A stretch of 64,000 nucleotides of DNA from Mariniphaga sp041687215 (GTDB taxonomy: Bacteria > Bacteroidota > Bacteroidia > Bacteroidales > Prolixibacteraceae): assembly GCF_041687215.1 (NCBI RefSeq), contig NZ_JAWLCI010000015.1, positions 1 through 64,000 on the forward strand, given 5' to 3'. How positions within the stretch are numbered: position 1 is the first letter of the stretch; every line of letters begins with the position of its first letter. A model generated the notes under the pieces. It had not been told where the DNA came from and did not search any database. It was given only the letters and a program-made list of their open reading frames with translations. A program made the position numbers and the translations under genes. This document shows positions 6,690 through 15,483 of the stretch, one piece after another.

Positions 6690-9080
6690 TTACGACGCAT
6701 TTTTAATTGCATTCAGCGCCTGTTGTATGGCGTTTTTATCTTGTGCTGAAATCCCTTCTGTTTTTAAGGTTTGTTCGTAAAGTGCCTGCACATCATTTGT
6801 TCTGCCATCCCGCATATAAATGTCCGCCAGAAAACTCACGGCATTCAGATAAAGCGGATGGTCGGCAATCAGTTTTTTCAGGGTATTTTCCGCTTCTGTT
6901 TTTTGATTGTTTTCCAATTGGTAATAAGCCAGCGTATAAGCGTATTTTGGTTCTTCAGGTCTAGATTCGGCAGCAATTTTGGCATAGTGTACCGCTTCAT
7001 TTATACTGCGTTGTACAACAATCACACTGAGGTTATAGGCTGCCACGGCCTGTTGCGGATTGGCATTCAATGAGATTTGCAATGCTTTTTCGGCTTCCTG
7101 CAGTTTTCCCTGTTCCGCTAAAAGAAGTCCGAGATTTAAACTGGCCGCTTCATTATCCGGATCGATTTCCAGCGCTTTTTTCAGGTTTTCTTCGGCTTTG
7201 GCCGGATTGCCGATGTATGAATACAGCACACTGCTGTTGATAAAAGGCATCAGCGACTCCGGGTACAACCGGGAGGCTGTTTCATAAGCGTCCAGCGCTT
7301 TGTTGGCGTTTCCCTGATTCTGGTGGTAAATGCCCAGGTTGTAGTGCGAACTCCAGTCGTCGGGACGGGCTACCATTGATTTTATGTATTCGTCGGTAGC
7401 ATTGGAAACCACCTGTTTTTCTGTTGTTGAAAACCGGTCGTCGCCAAAACCTGCAAGCGATGCGGCTGCTGAAATCCGAACCAACCGGATTTCATCTCCG
7501 GAAGCGACTACTAATGCATTTTTTGCTTGTTCTGAAAGATTGCCGTTCAGGGAAGTAGCGGCGGCGGCACGGGCTAAAGCCGAGGGATTGTTTTTTGCAG
7601 CATCGAGCAGGGTTTCCCACTTTTTATCATCAGGGCAGTTGGCAAGCAACCGGATAAACGACGTGACCACCACTTCATTGTATTTGTTTTCCTGAATAAT
7701 TTTCAGCATTTCATCGAGGCGGTTCCAGTTTTCTTCCCGTGTTTCTTTAATGAGTTGAGCCCAGTAAATCGTTTCTTCCTGGTAATTTCCGTTGGTCCGC
7801 ATTTTCACAATTTCGTTGGCCCATTGCGGAGTTTTATCATCGTGGCACTGGTTGCAGGCGTTGGGCGAGCCAAATTTTATAGTTGCCTCAGGCATGGGTG
7901 GCCGGAACGAATGGTCGCTGCGGATAAAATGACCCACAAACTCGCGGCTGGGTGCATGGCAGTTCACACATGTTGAGCCGGGACTGTCGGGTTGGTGCAT
8001 GGTGTGCGCCACCAGTCCGGTACCTTGTTTATCTTCGTGGCACGAAGTACATGCAGCATTGGGGTTATCTGCAAACCGGTTCCGTCCGCTGGAAGTGTGG
8101 CAGGTTACACAATGCAAATCACTTTTCTGAATACACGGATTCATTTTCCAGCCGGTCATCGTGTAGTTTTCACCCAAATCGCGGCCATCGGGATAAAAAT
8201 CAGGATCTTCGAGTGTGGCCAAAGTGAAATGGTCGAAATAAGGTTCCGGTGGCACATAATTTTTTGTAATCGCGCTGCCTTTTGCATGACACACCGCGCA
8301 CGACGAGTTGTGTTCTTCAGGGGTGAACGTGCTGGTTACAAGAATTTTCCAATCCTCGGGTTCTTCTCCTTTTTCTTCAGCCTCCTGAAAAACCCGCACA
8401 TGCTCGGCACTCGGCCCGTGGCACGTTTCGCAGTTAATGCCGGCCTCTTTCCAGGTTGTATGGTACGTGTCGGTTTCCAAATCGTAATTGGAAGATACCT
8501 GGCTGACATGGCAATTGTAACAAGCCGTGTTAAAGGCATACATCCGGTCGCGCCAGGGCAGCGCTTCATCTTCATCGCCGGCATCGCCAAAATGCCGCAC
8601 TGCTGATTCGGGGTAGTTGAACCAGGTTTGGCGGTTCATGTCGTATGCCAACGGGATGGTTTGCAGTTTACCCTTTTCCAGCGGAGCCAGAAACGTAAAA
8701 ACATTCCGTCCGCCAAGCGACCATTGAACCGGGTATTTTTTCAGCAATTCTTCTCCATTTTTTTCCAGCATCACCATGGAAGAATCTTCGTAAACCATTG
8801 CATAAAATCTTCCTTCGATTTCCATTGGTCCACTTTCGGGCAATTCATATTCTTTTACAAAACCTGCATTTACCGGCTGCATGGCTTTTCCGTGCCACGA
8901 GGGCGCCCATAATTCGTAAAATCTTTCGTGGCATTGGATGCAGCTTTCCGAGCCCGAAAAACCGTCGGTTGCCACCTGTTCGTTTTTGCGCTGAACACAG
9001 GAAATGGTTAATATAAAATACAATATCGCGGATAACCAGATAAATTTTTTGGCTGCCATAATTTTTACTTTTATCTTCAC
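6690..9080 (-). CDS. Octaheme c-type cytochrome lipoprotein with HEAT-like and TPR repeats
   Basis: An N-terminal lipoprotein signal (LTISC, Cys28) exports it across the inner membrane. Eight CxxCH heme sites follow, with first Cys at about 47, 187, 217, 261, 324, 344, 371 and 409, in the order seen in cytochrome c554-like multiheme proteins. Residues of about 480-560 look HEAT-like and about 575-785 form at least five TPR units. Periplasmic electron transfer is the likely role, with the TPR tail binding a partner. No quinol oxidase, nitrite reductase or outer-membrane porin gene is adjacent, so donor and acceptor cannot be named. The start could be Met1 or Met8 (9059); both keep the signal. 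Confidence 0.88.
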   Translation of the reverse strand: MKIKVKIMAAKKFIWLSAILYFILTISCVQRKNEQVATDGFSGSESCIQCHERFYELWAPSWHGKAMQPVNAGFVKEYELPESGPMEIEGRFYAMVYEDSSMVMLEKNGEELLKKYPVQWSLGGRNVFTFLAPLEKGKLQTIPLAYDMNRQTWFNYPESAVRHFGDAGDEDEALPWRDRMYAFNTACYNCHVSQVSSNYDLETDTYHTTWKEAGINCETCHGPSAEHVRVFQEAEEKGEEPEDWKILVTSTFTPEEHNSSCAVCHAKGSAITKNYVPPEPYFDHFTLATLEDPDFYPDGRDLGENYTMTGWKMNPCIQKSDLHCVTCHTSSGRNRFADNPNAACTSCHEDKQGTGLVAHTMHQPDSPGSTCVNCHAPSREFVGHFIRSDHSFRPPMPEATIKFGSPNACNQCHDDKTPQWANEIVKMRTNGNYQEETIYWAQLIKETREENWNRLDEMLKIIQENKYNEVVVTSFIRLLANCPDDKKWETLLDAAKNNPSALARAAAATSLNGNLSEQAKNALVVASGDEIRLVRISAAASLAGFGDDRFSTTEKQVVSNATDEYIKSMVARPDDWSSHYNLGIYHQNQGNANKALDAYETASRLYPESLMPFINSSVLYSYIGNPAKAEENLKKALEIDPDNEAASLNLGLLLAEQGKLQEAEKALQISLNANPQQAVAAYNLSVIVVQRSINEAVHYAKIAAESRPEEPKYAYTLAYYQLENNQKTEAENTLKKLIADHPLYLNAVSFLADIYMRDGRTNDVQALYEQTLKTEGISAQDKNAIQQALNAIKNAS

Positions 9081-9183
9081 AAATATTGGGATAATTTTAC
9101 AAAGAATGAATTTAATTTAGGGGCGGGTAAAGTCTAATGCTATTCTAAAAATATAAACACCGATGTTTGGAAAAGAAACAAAA

Positions 9184-9279
9184 TTAATGGCTGAAGCCTT
9201 TGAATATAGCAGTTTTTTTTGCCCCCGCCTTAAGCCGGGGGTTAAATGTAAAGAAAGAAAAATTGGCTTTAGCCGTTAA
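9184..9279 (+). repeat. Composite palindromic intergenic repeat
   Basis: Most of the structured part of a 295-base gene-free gap. The outer arms TTAATGGCTGAAGCC (9184-9198) and GGCTTTAGCCGTTAA (9265-9279) enclose a second GC-rich palindrome, CCCCCGCCTTAAGCCGGGGG (9222-9241). Both imperfect positions of the outer stem are G-U pairs in a plus-strand RNA. The design is that of REP/BIME-type repeats. The rest of the gap, up to 9375, is AT-rich without a clear TAnnTTTG box. Confidence 0.7.
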
Positions 9280-9375
9280 TCATAATTCGTTCGTTTAATT
9301 TTAGGATTATAAATTAGATGTGTAATTTATTTCAAAATAAGAGTTTTACCGGAAAATAAAGAAATATAAATAAGA

Positions 9376-10590
9376 ATGTTGACAAAACTTGGAATTTTAC
9401 GTGAAGGAAAAATACCTCCCGACAACCGGGTACCACTTACACCGGAACAATGCATTGAAGTTCAGCAAAATTTTCCCGGTGTTCAGGTGATTATACAAAC
9501 CAGCCATGTCAGGTGCTTTAGTGATGAGGAATACCGGGAAAAAGGAATTCCGGTGCAGGAAGATGTGTCGGATTGCGATGTGCTGATGGGGGTGAAGGAA
9601 GTTCCAATAATTGATTTACTTCAGGGGAAAATATACTTTTTCTTTTCGCATACCATAAAAAAGCAGGAATACAACAGGAAGCTGCTTCAAACCTTTCTTC
9701 AGAAAAAAATACAGTTGGTGGATTACGAAGTGCTGACTGACAAAAATGGTTTCCGCATCATCGGTTTTGGCCGGTTTGCCGGTTTGGTGGGCGCATACAA
9801 TGGTTTACGGGCTTTTGGCCTTCGAAACCGCATTTTCGATTTGAAACCGGCTCATCAGTGCGCCGGTCTGGAAGAAATGTTATACCAGTTGAACCTGGTG
9901 AATCTGCCTCCGGTAAAAATTGCTTTTACAGGTGATGGTCGCGTGGCCAGCGGCGTGCTGGAAGTACTTGAATTTATGAAAATTCAACGATTGTCTCCGG
10001 AACAGTTCCTGGAAACGGAACAGCCTGAAAAACCAGTTTATGCTCAACTATTGCCCCAACATTATGCGAGGCGGAAAGACGGAAGTGCGTTCGGATTACA
10101 GCATTTTTTCAAAAAACCGGAAATGTATGAAAATGCCTTTTTGCCGTATGCACATTCAACCGATGTTTTGATGGCCGCCGCTTACTGGGATCCCAAAGCC
10201 CCGATGCTGTTTACAGCCGAGGATATGAAACAGCCGGGCTTCCGGATCAGCGTAATCTCTGACATTACTTGTGATATTGAAGGTTCCATTCCTTCCACCA
10301 AAAGGGCATCGACCATTGCCGAACCGTTTTACGACTACAATCCCGAAACCGGCGAACTGGAAGCTCCATTTTCTTCCGAAAAAAATGTAACTGTTCAGGC
10401 GGTGGATAATTTGCCCAACGAACTGCCCAAAGATGCCTCGCGTGATTTTGGTCGCAACCTGATTGACAAAGTTTTTCCATCACTTTTTGGTGAAGATGCC
10501 GATGAAATTATCGAACGGGCATCGGTTACAAAAGACGGCAAACTAACTGAACGTTTTTCGTATTTGCAGCACTTTGCGGAAGGGGAGTAG
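9376..10590 (+). CDS. Saccharopine dehydrogenase-like NAD(P)-dependent oxidoreductase
   Basis: Two-domain protein of the alanine dehydrogenase/PNT N-terminal fold group, closest by motif to lysine-forming saccharopine dehydrogenase (LYS1 type). Lys74 in GVKEVP and His92 in FFSHT match the catalytic Lys/His pair of the yeast enzyme, and a Rossmann dinucleotide loop FTGDGRVASGV starts near 184. Length 404 fits. It would oxidise saccharopine to lysine and 2-oxoglutarate or act on a related amino acid adduct. No lysine pathway genes are adjacent, so the substrate is inferred from motifs only. It converges with the MOSC gene. Confidence 0.8.
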   Translation: MLTKLGILREGKIPPDNRVPLTPEQCIEVQQNFPGVQVIIQTSHVRCFSDEEYREKGIPVQEDVSDCDVLMGVKEVPIIDLLQGKIYFFFSHTIKKQEYNRKLLQTFLQKKIQLVDYEVLTDKNGFRIIGFGRFAGLVGAYNGLRAFGLRNRIFDLKPAHQCAGLEEMLYQLNLVNLPPVKIAFTGDGRVASGVLEVLEFMKIQRLSPEQFLETEQPEKPVYAQLLPQHYARRKDGSAFGLQHFFKKPEMYENAFLPYAHSTDVLMAAAYWDPKAPMLFTAEDMKQPGFRISVISDITCDIEGSIPSTKRASTIAEPFYDYNPETGELEAPFSSEKNVTVQAVDNLPNELPKDASRDFGRNLIDKVFPSLFGEDADEIIERASVTKDGKLTERFSYLQHFAEGE

Positions 10591-10618
10591 GTAATTTTTC
10601 TTGCTGAAATTAGAATCA

Positions 10619-11272
10619 TTACTTCAGATTTTCAAGATGCTCTTTCCATTTTTTCAGCAAATCCCTGCGGCAGCTTTCAGCTAAAAATTTATTGTTAAGC
10701 GCCTGTTTGAGTGGCTCTTCCTGAAAATTGTCGGTGTAAAGCAACTCAAAAACTTTTTGGATGGAAACGGAATCGGATTTTTCCTTCAAAATCATTTTAT
10801 CGCCGGTTTTAACCTTTCCGTTTTTCAGCACCCTGACATACACACCGGGAAATCCGGAATCTACAAATTGTTTTACCACTTTGGGATTTTGAAAACGGAT
10901 GCCCAGTTTGTAACAAGGTTGGCGGGGTTGAGTGGCTTGCACAACAGCTTCACCAATTTCAAAAGTGTCGCCAACGTTGATTTCATTTTCGTAAAGACCT
11001 TCCACAGTGAGGTTCTCGCCAAACATTCCCCAGGGTATTTCCAATTCAGGATAGAATTTTTTCCAATAACTATAATGTTCGGCCGAATACAAATAACATG
11101 CTTTGTCCACTCCTCCGTGGTACTTGCGGTCCATTACATGGTCGTTTTCCACGTCTTCTTTTCCCAGAAAAATGGGATGCTCAACCGGATATTTGTAAAT
11201 TCCCGTTTGTTCTTTTTTGCCGTTCCAAACAATGGTTTTGGGCTCGCCAATATTTGTTGAAATAACAATCAT
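10619..11272 (-). CDS. MOSC domain protein, YiiM-like
   Basis: MOSC domains bind the molybdenum cofactor sulfur through a conserved Cys. Visible are HGGVDKA (52-58), GENLT (85-89) and QPRQPCYKLG with the key Cys120, followed by a C-terminal helical extension as in YiiM, which with a reductase partner clears N-hydroxylated bases such as 6-hydroxylaminopurine. Length is 217. It is the last gene of the histidine kinase-ybbR-coaE-djlA operon and overlaps the previous gene by ATGA. No molybdopterin synthesis gene is nearby. Confidence 0.88.
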   Translation of the reverse strand: MIVISTNIGEPKTIVWNGKKEQTGIYKYPVEHPIFLGKEDVENDHVMDRKYHGGVDKACYLYSAEHYSYWKKFYPELEIPWGMFGENLTVEGLYENEINVGDTFEIGEAVVQATQPRQPCYKLGIRFQNPKVVKQFVDSGFPGVYVRVLKNGKVKTGDKMILKEKSDSVSIQKVFELLYTDNFQEEPLKQALNNKFLAESCRRDLLKKWKEHLENLK

Positions 11273-12003
11273 GCGATTTTCCGTTCCTTTTTAATGTTTT
11301 CGTAAGCCTGGTTTACCATCTGGAATTTGTCTTTTGCTGCCTTTTGGAAATCATCACCCAAATGACTTACCTTGTCGGGATGGTATTTCATGGCCATGCG
11401 ACGGTATGCTTTTTTCAGGTCTTCGTCGGAAGCAGTTGGCTCAATTTCAAGGATTTTGTAATCGGCATTAACATTGCGCACAAACATGGCCTGGATGGAT
11501 TCAAAATCGCTGTTGCCAATTCCCATCTCTTTTGCAATGTTTTCAATCAGGCGGCGTTCGTTTTCTTCCACATGTGCGTCTGCATTGGCAATTCCAAACA
11601 GAAAGTGAAGCAACTGCAACCTGGCAGAGTAGTTCATGTTTTGCCTGATTTGGCGGCAAACTTCGTTAACCGGAATGGTTTGTTTCAGCAGGTCGCGCAG
11701 CAATTTTACAGCTTCAGTGGCCGAGGCTTCACCAAAACTTTGAACCATAAAACGTTTTACATAATCCAGTTCCGATTTTAGAACTTTTCCGTCAGCTTTC
11801 ATTACGGCAGACACCAAAACCAAAAGGCTCATCACATAACCGCCAGTTGTTGTTCTGCCCGAATACCCGGTGGTTCGACCAGTTAGCATTTCTGCGCTGC
11901 TCCCATCAATTAATGAGCCTACCATAAAACCGAATATTGCACCAATCGGGCCGCCCACTGCCCAACCTAATCCTCCGCCAATCCACTTACCAAATTTTCC
12001 CAT
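11269..12003 (-). CDS. DjlA-like TerB/DnaJ co-chaperone
   Basis: The N-terminus is a Gly-rich hydrophobic segment (about 8-34) likely to anchor the protein in the membrane. A TerB-like helical domain spans about 55-170, and a C-terminal J domain spans about 179-244 with HPD at 208-210, which stimulates DnaK ATPase activity. The order matches DjlA-type membrane co-chaperones. The gene start overlaps the end of coaE by 17 bases and its stop overlaps the MOSC start by four. Confidence 0.88.
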   Translation of the reverse strand: MGKFGKWIGGGLGWAVGGPIGAIFGFMVGSLIDGSSAEMLTGRTTGYSGRTTTGGYVMSLLVLVSAVMKADGKVLKSELDYVKRFMVQSFGEASATEAVKLLRDLLKQTIPVNEVCRQIRQNMNYSARLQLLHFLFGIANADAHVEENERRLIENIAKEMGIGNSDFESIQAMFVRNVNADYKILEIEPTASDEDLKKAYRRMAMKYHPDKVSHLGDDFQKAAKDKFQMVNQAYENIKKERKIA

Positions 12004-12589
12004 GTTCTTTTAAGTTTTTATCTATCTGAATAATTTCAGGAATAATCAAATTTTTATTGTCGTTTATAAGAATTTTACTGGCCAGTTGTTGTTTTTTTTC
12101 TTCGCTCCACTGTTTTTGCATGCGCTCACGTACCATTTGTTCCGAAACACCATCGCGGGCAACAACCCGCGCAATGCGTTCATTTTCAGGTGCAGAAACC
12201 AAAATTGTAAAATTCATCATTTTATAAAAACCGCTTTCAAACAAAATGGCAGCCTCGTGAATAACATAAGGTGCATTTTCGTGCATTTTCAGCCAATTTT
12301 CAAATGCAATACGAACAACCGGATGCACCAGTTCGTTCACTTTTTGCAAATGAATATCGTTGGTGAAAATTATGGAGGCAAGTTTTTTTCGGTTAAGTTG
12401 CCCTTCCGGTAAGTAGATGTTCGATCCAAACAGGCGAATTAATCCGGCCTTAATTTCTGAATTCGATTCATATAAATTTTTGGCCACTGTATCGGCTTCG
12501 AAAACCGGAACGCCAAGCATTTGAAAAACTCTGCAAACCATTGATTTTCCGCTGCCAATACCTCCTGTTATTCCAACGATTAAAGTCAT
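11987..12589 (-). CDS. coaE: Dephospho-CoA kinase
   Basis: Last enzyme of coenzyme A synthesis; phosphorylates the 3'-hydroxyl of dephospho-CoA with ATP. The P-loop GGIGSGKS is at 9-16 when translation starts at the ATG ending at 12589, giving 200 residues, close to the E. coli enzyme. The frame is open to an ATG at 12619, but that adds ten residues before the canonical MTLIVGITGG start and would overlap ybbR. The pairing ybbR-coaE is common in Bacteroidota. Confidence 0.94.
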   Translation of the reverse strand: MTLIVGITGGIGSGKSMVCRVFQMLGVPVFEADTVAKNLYESNSEIKAGLIRLFGSNIYLPEGQLNRKKLASIIFTNDIHLQKVNELVHPVVRIAFENWLKMHENAPYVIHEAAILFESGFYKMMNFTILVSAPENERIARVVARDGVSEQMVRERMQKQWSEEKKQQLASKILINDNKNLIIPEIIQIDKNLKEHGKIW

Positions 12590-12605
12590 TTTGGGAACTT
12601 TTACT

Positions 12606-13595
12606 TCATTCAGATTCAATTAAATACTCTATGGAATTGGGTACAATTTTCATCAATTGAATATAGTCCTTGTTTGTTTCAACTGAAACTTCAAGGTAAT
12701 TCTCACCCGAAAGGGCCTGGGTAAAGTCAACAGTGGCTGTAAAATCACGTGTTGAAACCTTTTCATATTCGCTTAACCCTACCATTACAGTAACCGCAAT
12801 ATTTGGCGGAAAGAGCTTTAAATTAACATCTTCGGGCAAATTTATGACCTGAATCGGCAGAGAGATTTTCTTTTCGGTAAACTTTTCAACTGGAACAATA
12901 ACCTCTACTTTTTCAGGAGAAATTTCAGTGTTACCCGGATGTGCCACATTTACAAATTGTTCTATGGATTTGTCCAATCCTTCAAAAGTCACTTTTTCTG
13001 TATGTAAAATGGTTAAAGTATCGAGCACTGCTGCCGGCCCTGTAATTTTCACACTGTCAGGTTTCGATTCCACAATTCCTTTTAAATTAAACTGAGGTTT
13101 AAAGTTGAGTTCAACCAATGGTGAAACAGGAACTTTTTTCGTGTTCAGGCTGTCGAAAACCAGTGAAAAAGTTTGAGGAGATACACCGTTTATTGTAATT
13201 TCCTTGCTCACCTGCGTTTCAATTCTGCGGATTAAATTTTCGGATGGCACCCGGTATTCATTGTTATCGCTCTCTAATGACTGGCTGATTGCAGACAAAT
13301 CCAATACAATAGGTGAAAAAGAAAAAGCCAGTTTATGCCTGAGCAAAGTAAACCCGTGAGCCTGAACATTTAATTCAAGTTTTGAGGGAGGGGTGTTGGC
13401 CAGAAATAGATTTTTGGGAGGATTAACGTACTTCACAGAGTAGGACAGGACAGTAGTATAATCCTTTCCCATTACATTTAAAAACCAAAGTGAGGCCGCA
13501 ATGAGCAGGCAAACCGAAAATACAACTATCCGCTTATCATTTCTTAGTTTTTCCAGTTTGAAGTAGCCAAAAAATTCAGAAATTTTTTTATTCAT
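12606..13595 (-). CDS. YbbR-domain membrane protein
   Basis: One N-terminal transmembrane helix (about 22-42) is followed by an extracytoplasmic region of repeated YbbR-like beta modules, roughly 45-325. YbbR proteins in Firmicutes (CdaR) regulate a diadenylate cyclase; in Bacteroidota the function is not settled and no cyclase gene is adjacent here. It sits 21 bases after the histidine kinase gene and 16 bases before coaE on the same strand, so it is probably co-transcribed with both. Confidence 0.85.
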   Translation of the reverse strand: MNKKISEFFGYFKLEKLRNDKRIVVFSVCLLIAASLWFLNVMGKDYTTVLSYSVKYVNPPKNLFLANTPPSKLELNVQAHGFTLLRHKLAFSFSPIVLDLSAISQSLESDNNEYRVPSENLIRRIETQVSKEITINGVSPQTFSLVFDSLNTKKVPVSPLVELNFKPQFNLKGIVESKPDSVKITGPAAVLDTLTILHTEKVTFEGLDKSIEQFVNVAHPGNTEISPEKVEVIVPVEKFTEKKISLPIQVINLPEDVNLKLFPPNIAVTVMVGLSEYEKVSTRDFTATVDFTQALSGENYLEVSVETNKDYIQLMKIVPNSIEYLIESE

Positions 13596-13616
13596 TATTC
13601 ATTTAAAACCCCAAAA

Positions 13617-15242
13617 TTAGTGAATCATTTTTTGATAGCGGTCTTTCATGTTTTCAATTAATTTGGGGAATTCATCCAGCTTTCGTTTAATTAATTCAAT
13701 ATCAAAGGTTTCAAGTCCATTTTCAAACTCTGTGCAATAATTAAGAATAGGATTACATGAATTTTCAACAGCCATTGTTTTCAGTTCGGCATTAAAACTT
13801 TCAATTTCAAAAATGATCAGACTGTCTTTTAATTCTTCCCATTTATTCAGAAAATAATTTTGTGATTTTTCCAGAATTTTTGGCAAAGCTTTTAAACAAT
13901 TATCTGAAATTTCCAGATTAATTTCTGCCTCAGATTTAATTTCGGGTTCTGCTACATAACTAAATTTCAGGAAACGTTTCAGAACGGCATCCAGGTCTTT
14001 TTTGAATACGGGTTTTTGCAGAAAGCCATCGAACAGGTTGTTAATACGGCTGTTATGGTCTTTTAACGTAGAGCCGGTAAAAGCAATAACCGGTATGTCT
14101 TTCAGTTCCTTATCCTGTTTTATTATTTCCGTAGCATCAAATCCGTTTATTCCCGGCATCCGGATGTCCATAAAAATCAGGTCTGGCTTTTCTGTTTTAA
14201 GTTTGGCCAGGGCATCTGTGCCATCTTTTGCTTCAATGTATGCGGTCTCTTCAGAATTAATCAGTTGTTTCAAAACCAGAATGTTATAACTAATATCATC
14301 CACAATCATGATTTTACACGGAGCCAGCTTCATATTTGCCCCTTCGCGAAATGTTTCCACACGGGTAATCTCGTCAAAATCTACTTTTACCTGGTAAAAA
14401 GTAACCGTAAAAACTGAACCTTTGCCGGGCTTGCTTTTAATTGTGATGGCGCCATTTAGCTTTTTCAGCAATCCGTAAACAATTGCCAGTCCCAGGCCGG
14501 TTCCTTCATATTCCCTGTTGGTTTGTCCGTTTTGCTGTTTAAAGTTCTGGAAAATATTTTTTTGATGATTTTCTTTAATGCCAATTCCCGTATCCTCTAC
14601 GGTAATAATAAGGTTTACTTCGTCATTTTTTTCAGTTTTTGCTGCCTGTGCAGTAATATGTATATGGCCGGTTTGGGTAAATTTTATGGCATTGCTTACC
14701 AGGTTGAAAATGATTTGGTAAAACCGCAGTTCGTCCATAAAAATAAAATCAGGAACGGTGGAATCAGTTGTTATTTTCATGGAAAGGCCTTTCTCTTCCA
14801 CTTTTTGCTGAAATACCAGTTTAATATCGTTTATCACCTCCTGGTAGTTCATCGGGTGAATATCAATATTTATTTTTCCTGACTCAATTTTTGAAAGATC
14901 GAGGATATCGTTCAGTAAATTCAGCAGGTTACGTGCGCTTTGCAAAATGGTTGTTAAATACTCGCGGTGCTGCTTGTCCGGGGTGTTTTCATGCAGCCAC
15001 TGGCTGAAACCCAAAATGGCATTAAGCGGTGTTCGGATTTCGTGCGAAACATTGGCCAGAAATTCCGATTTAATTCGCAGCGCATTTTCAGCATTGCTGG
15101 TTGCCTCCCTAAGTTCTTCTTTAACCTGACTTAATTCTGTTTTCAAGCGGCCGATTTCGGCCTCCAGTTCTTTTTTATTTTTGAGTGTTTGTAGTTTTTT
15201 TTGTGTTTGAGTGGATTTGCCATTTGAAAACTGATTGTCCAT
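13617..15242 (-). CDS. Cytoplasmic hybrid histidine kinase with receiver domain
   Basis: Order: N-terminal coiled coil (about 12-55), HisKA dimerisation domain with phospho-His67 in FLANVSHEIRTP, HATPase domain with N box near 180-187 and G boxes DTGIGI and GTGLGL, then a receiver domain with phospho-acceptor Asp359 in FMDIRMPG. The last 95 residues are helical and resemble a phosphotransfer domain but lack an obvious phospho-His. There is no signal peptide, transmembrane helix, PAS or other recognised sensor, so input must come through the coiled coil or a partner. No DNA-binding response regulator is adjacent. It heads the ybbR-coaE-djlA-MOSC gene string. Confidence 0.9.
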   Translation of the reverse strand: MDNQFSNGKSTQTQKKLQTLKNKKELEAEIGRLKTELSQVKEELREATSNAENALRIKSEFLANVSHEIRTPLNAILGFSQWLHENTPDKQHREYLTTILQSARNLLNLLNDILDLSKIESGKINIDIHPMNYQEVINDIKLVFQQKVEEKGLSMKITTDSTVPDFIFMDELRFYQIIFNLVSNAIKFTQTGHIHITAQAAKTEKNDEVNLIITVEDTGIGIKENHQKNIFQNFKQQNGQTNREYEGTGLGLAIVYGLLKKLNGAITIKSKPGKGSVFTVTFYQVKVDFDEITRVETFREGANMKLAPCKIMIVDDISYNILVLKQLINSEETAYIEAKDGTDALAKLKTEKPDLIFMDIRMPGINGFDATEIIKQDKELKDIPVIAFTGSTLKDHNSRINNLFDGFLQKPVFKKDLDAVLKRFLKFSYVAEPEIKSEAEINLEISDNCLKALPKILEKSQNYFLNKWEELKDSLIIFEIESFNAELKTMAVENSCNPILNYCTEFENGLETFDIELIKRKLDEFPKLIENMKDRYQKMIH

Positions 15243-15418
15243 ATTAATTCCTTTGAAATTTTTTCCCGATGATTAAACTTTGATTTTCTCCCTAAAAAAT
15301 CGTCTCTCTTTGAACTGTTGAAAATAACTAAATTTTTAGAAGTGCAGGTAATAAATACCTTTTAAATTGAACAATGCAGTTTTTTGTTGATAACCCTTCG
15401 GGAACATATAAAATTTGA

Positions 15419-15426
15419 TACTTTTG
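15419..15426 (+). promoter_or_regulatory. Candidate promoter -7 box for UDP-glucuronate decarboxylase
   Basis: TACTTTTG matches TAnnTTTG and stands 57 bases before the ATG, in an AT-rich 241-base gap between divergent genes. No clear -33 TTTG. Confidence 0.4.
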
Positions 15427-15483
15427 AATTTGATTCATCCATTCAGAAAAAGTTAAAATTAATATCAATAAAAAACTAAAACG

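Noticed and set aside
7000..8900. Long plus-strand frames opposite the cytochrome gene
   Set aside because: They lack family matches, and the minus-strand heme motifs are decisive.
9081..9375. Riboswitch upstream of the saccharopine-dehydrogenase-like gene
   Set aside because: The only structure is the symmetric repeat; no lysine-riboswitch features are present.
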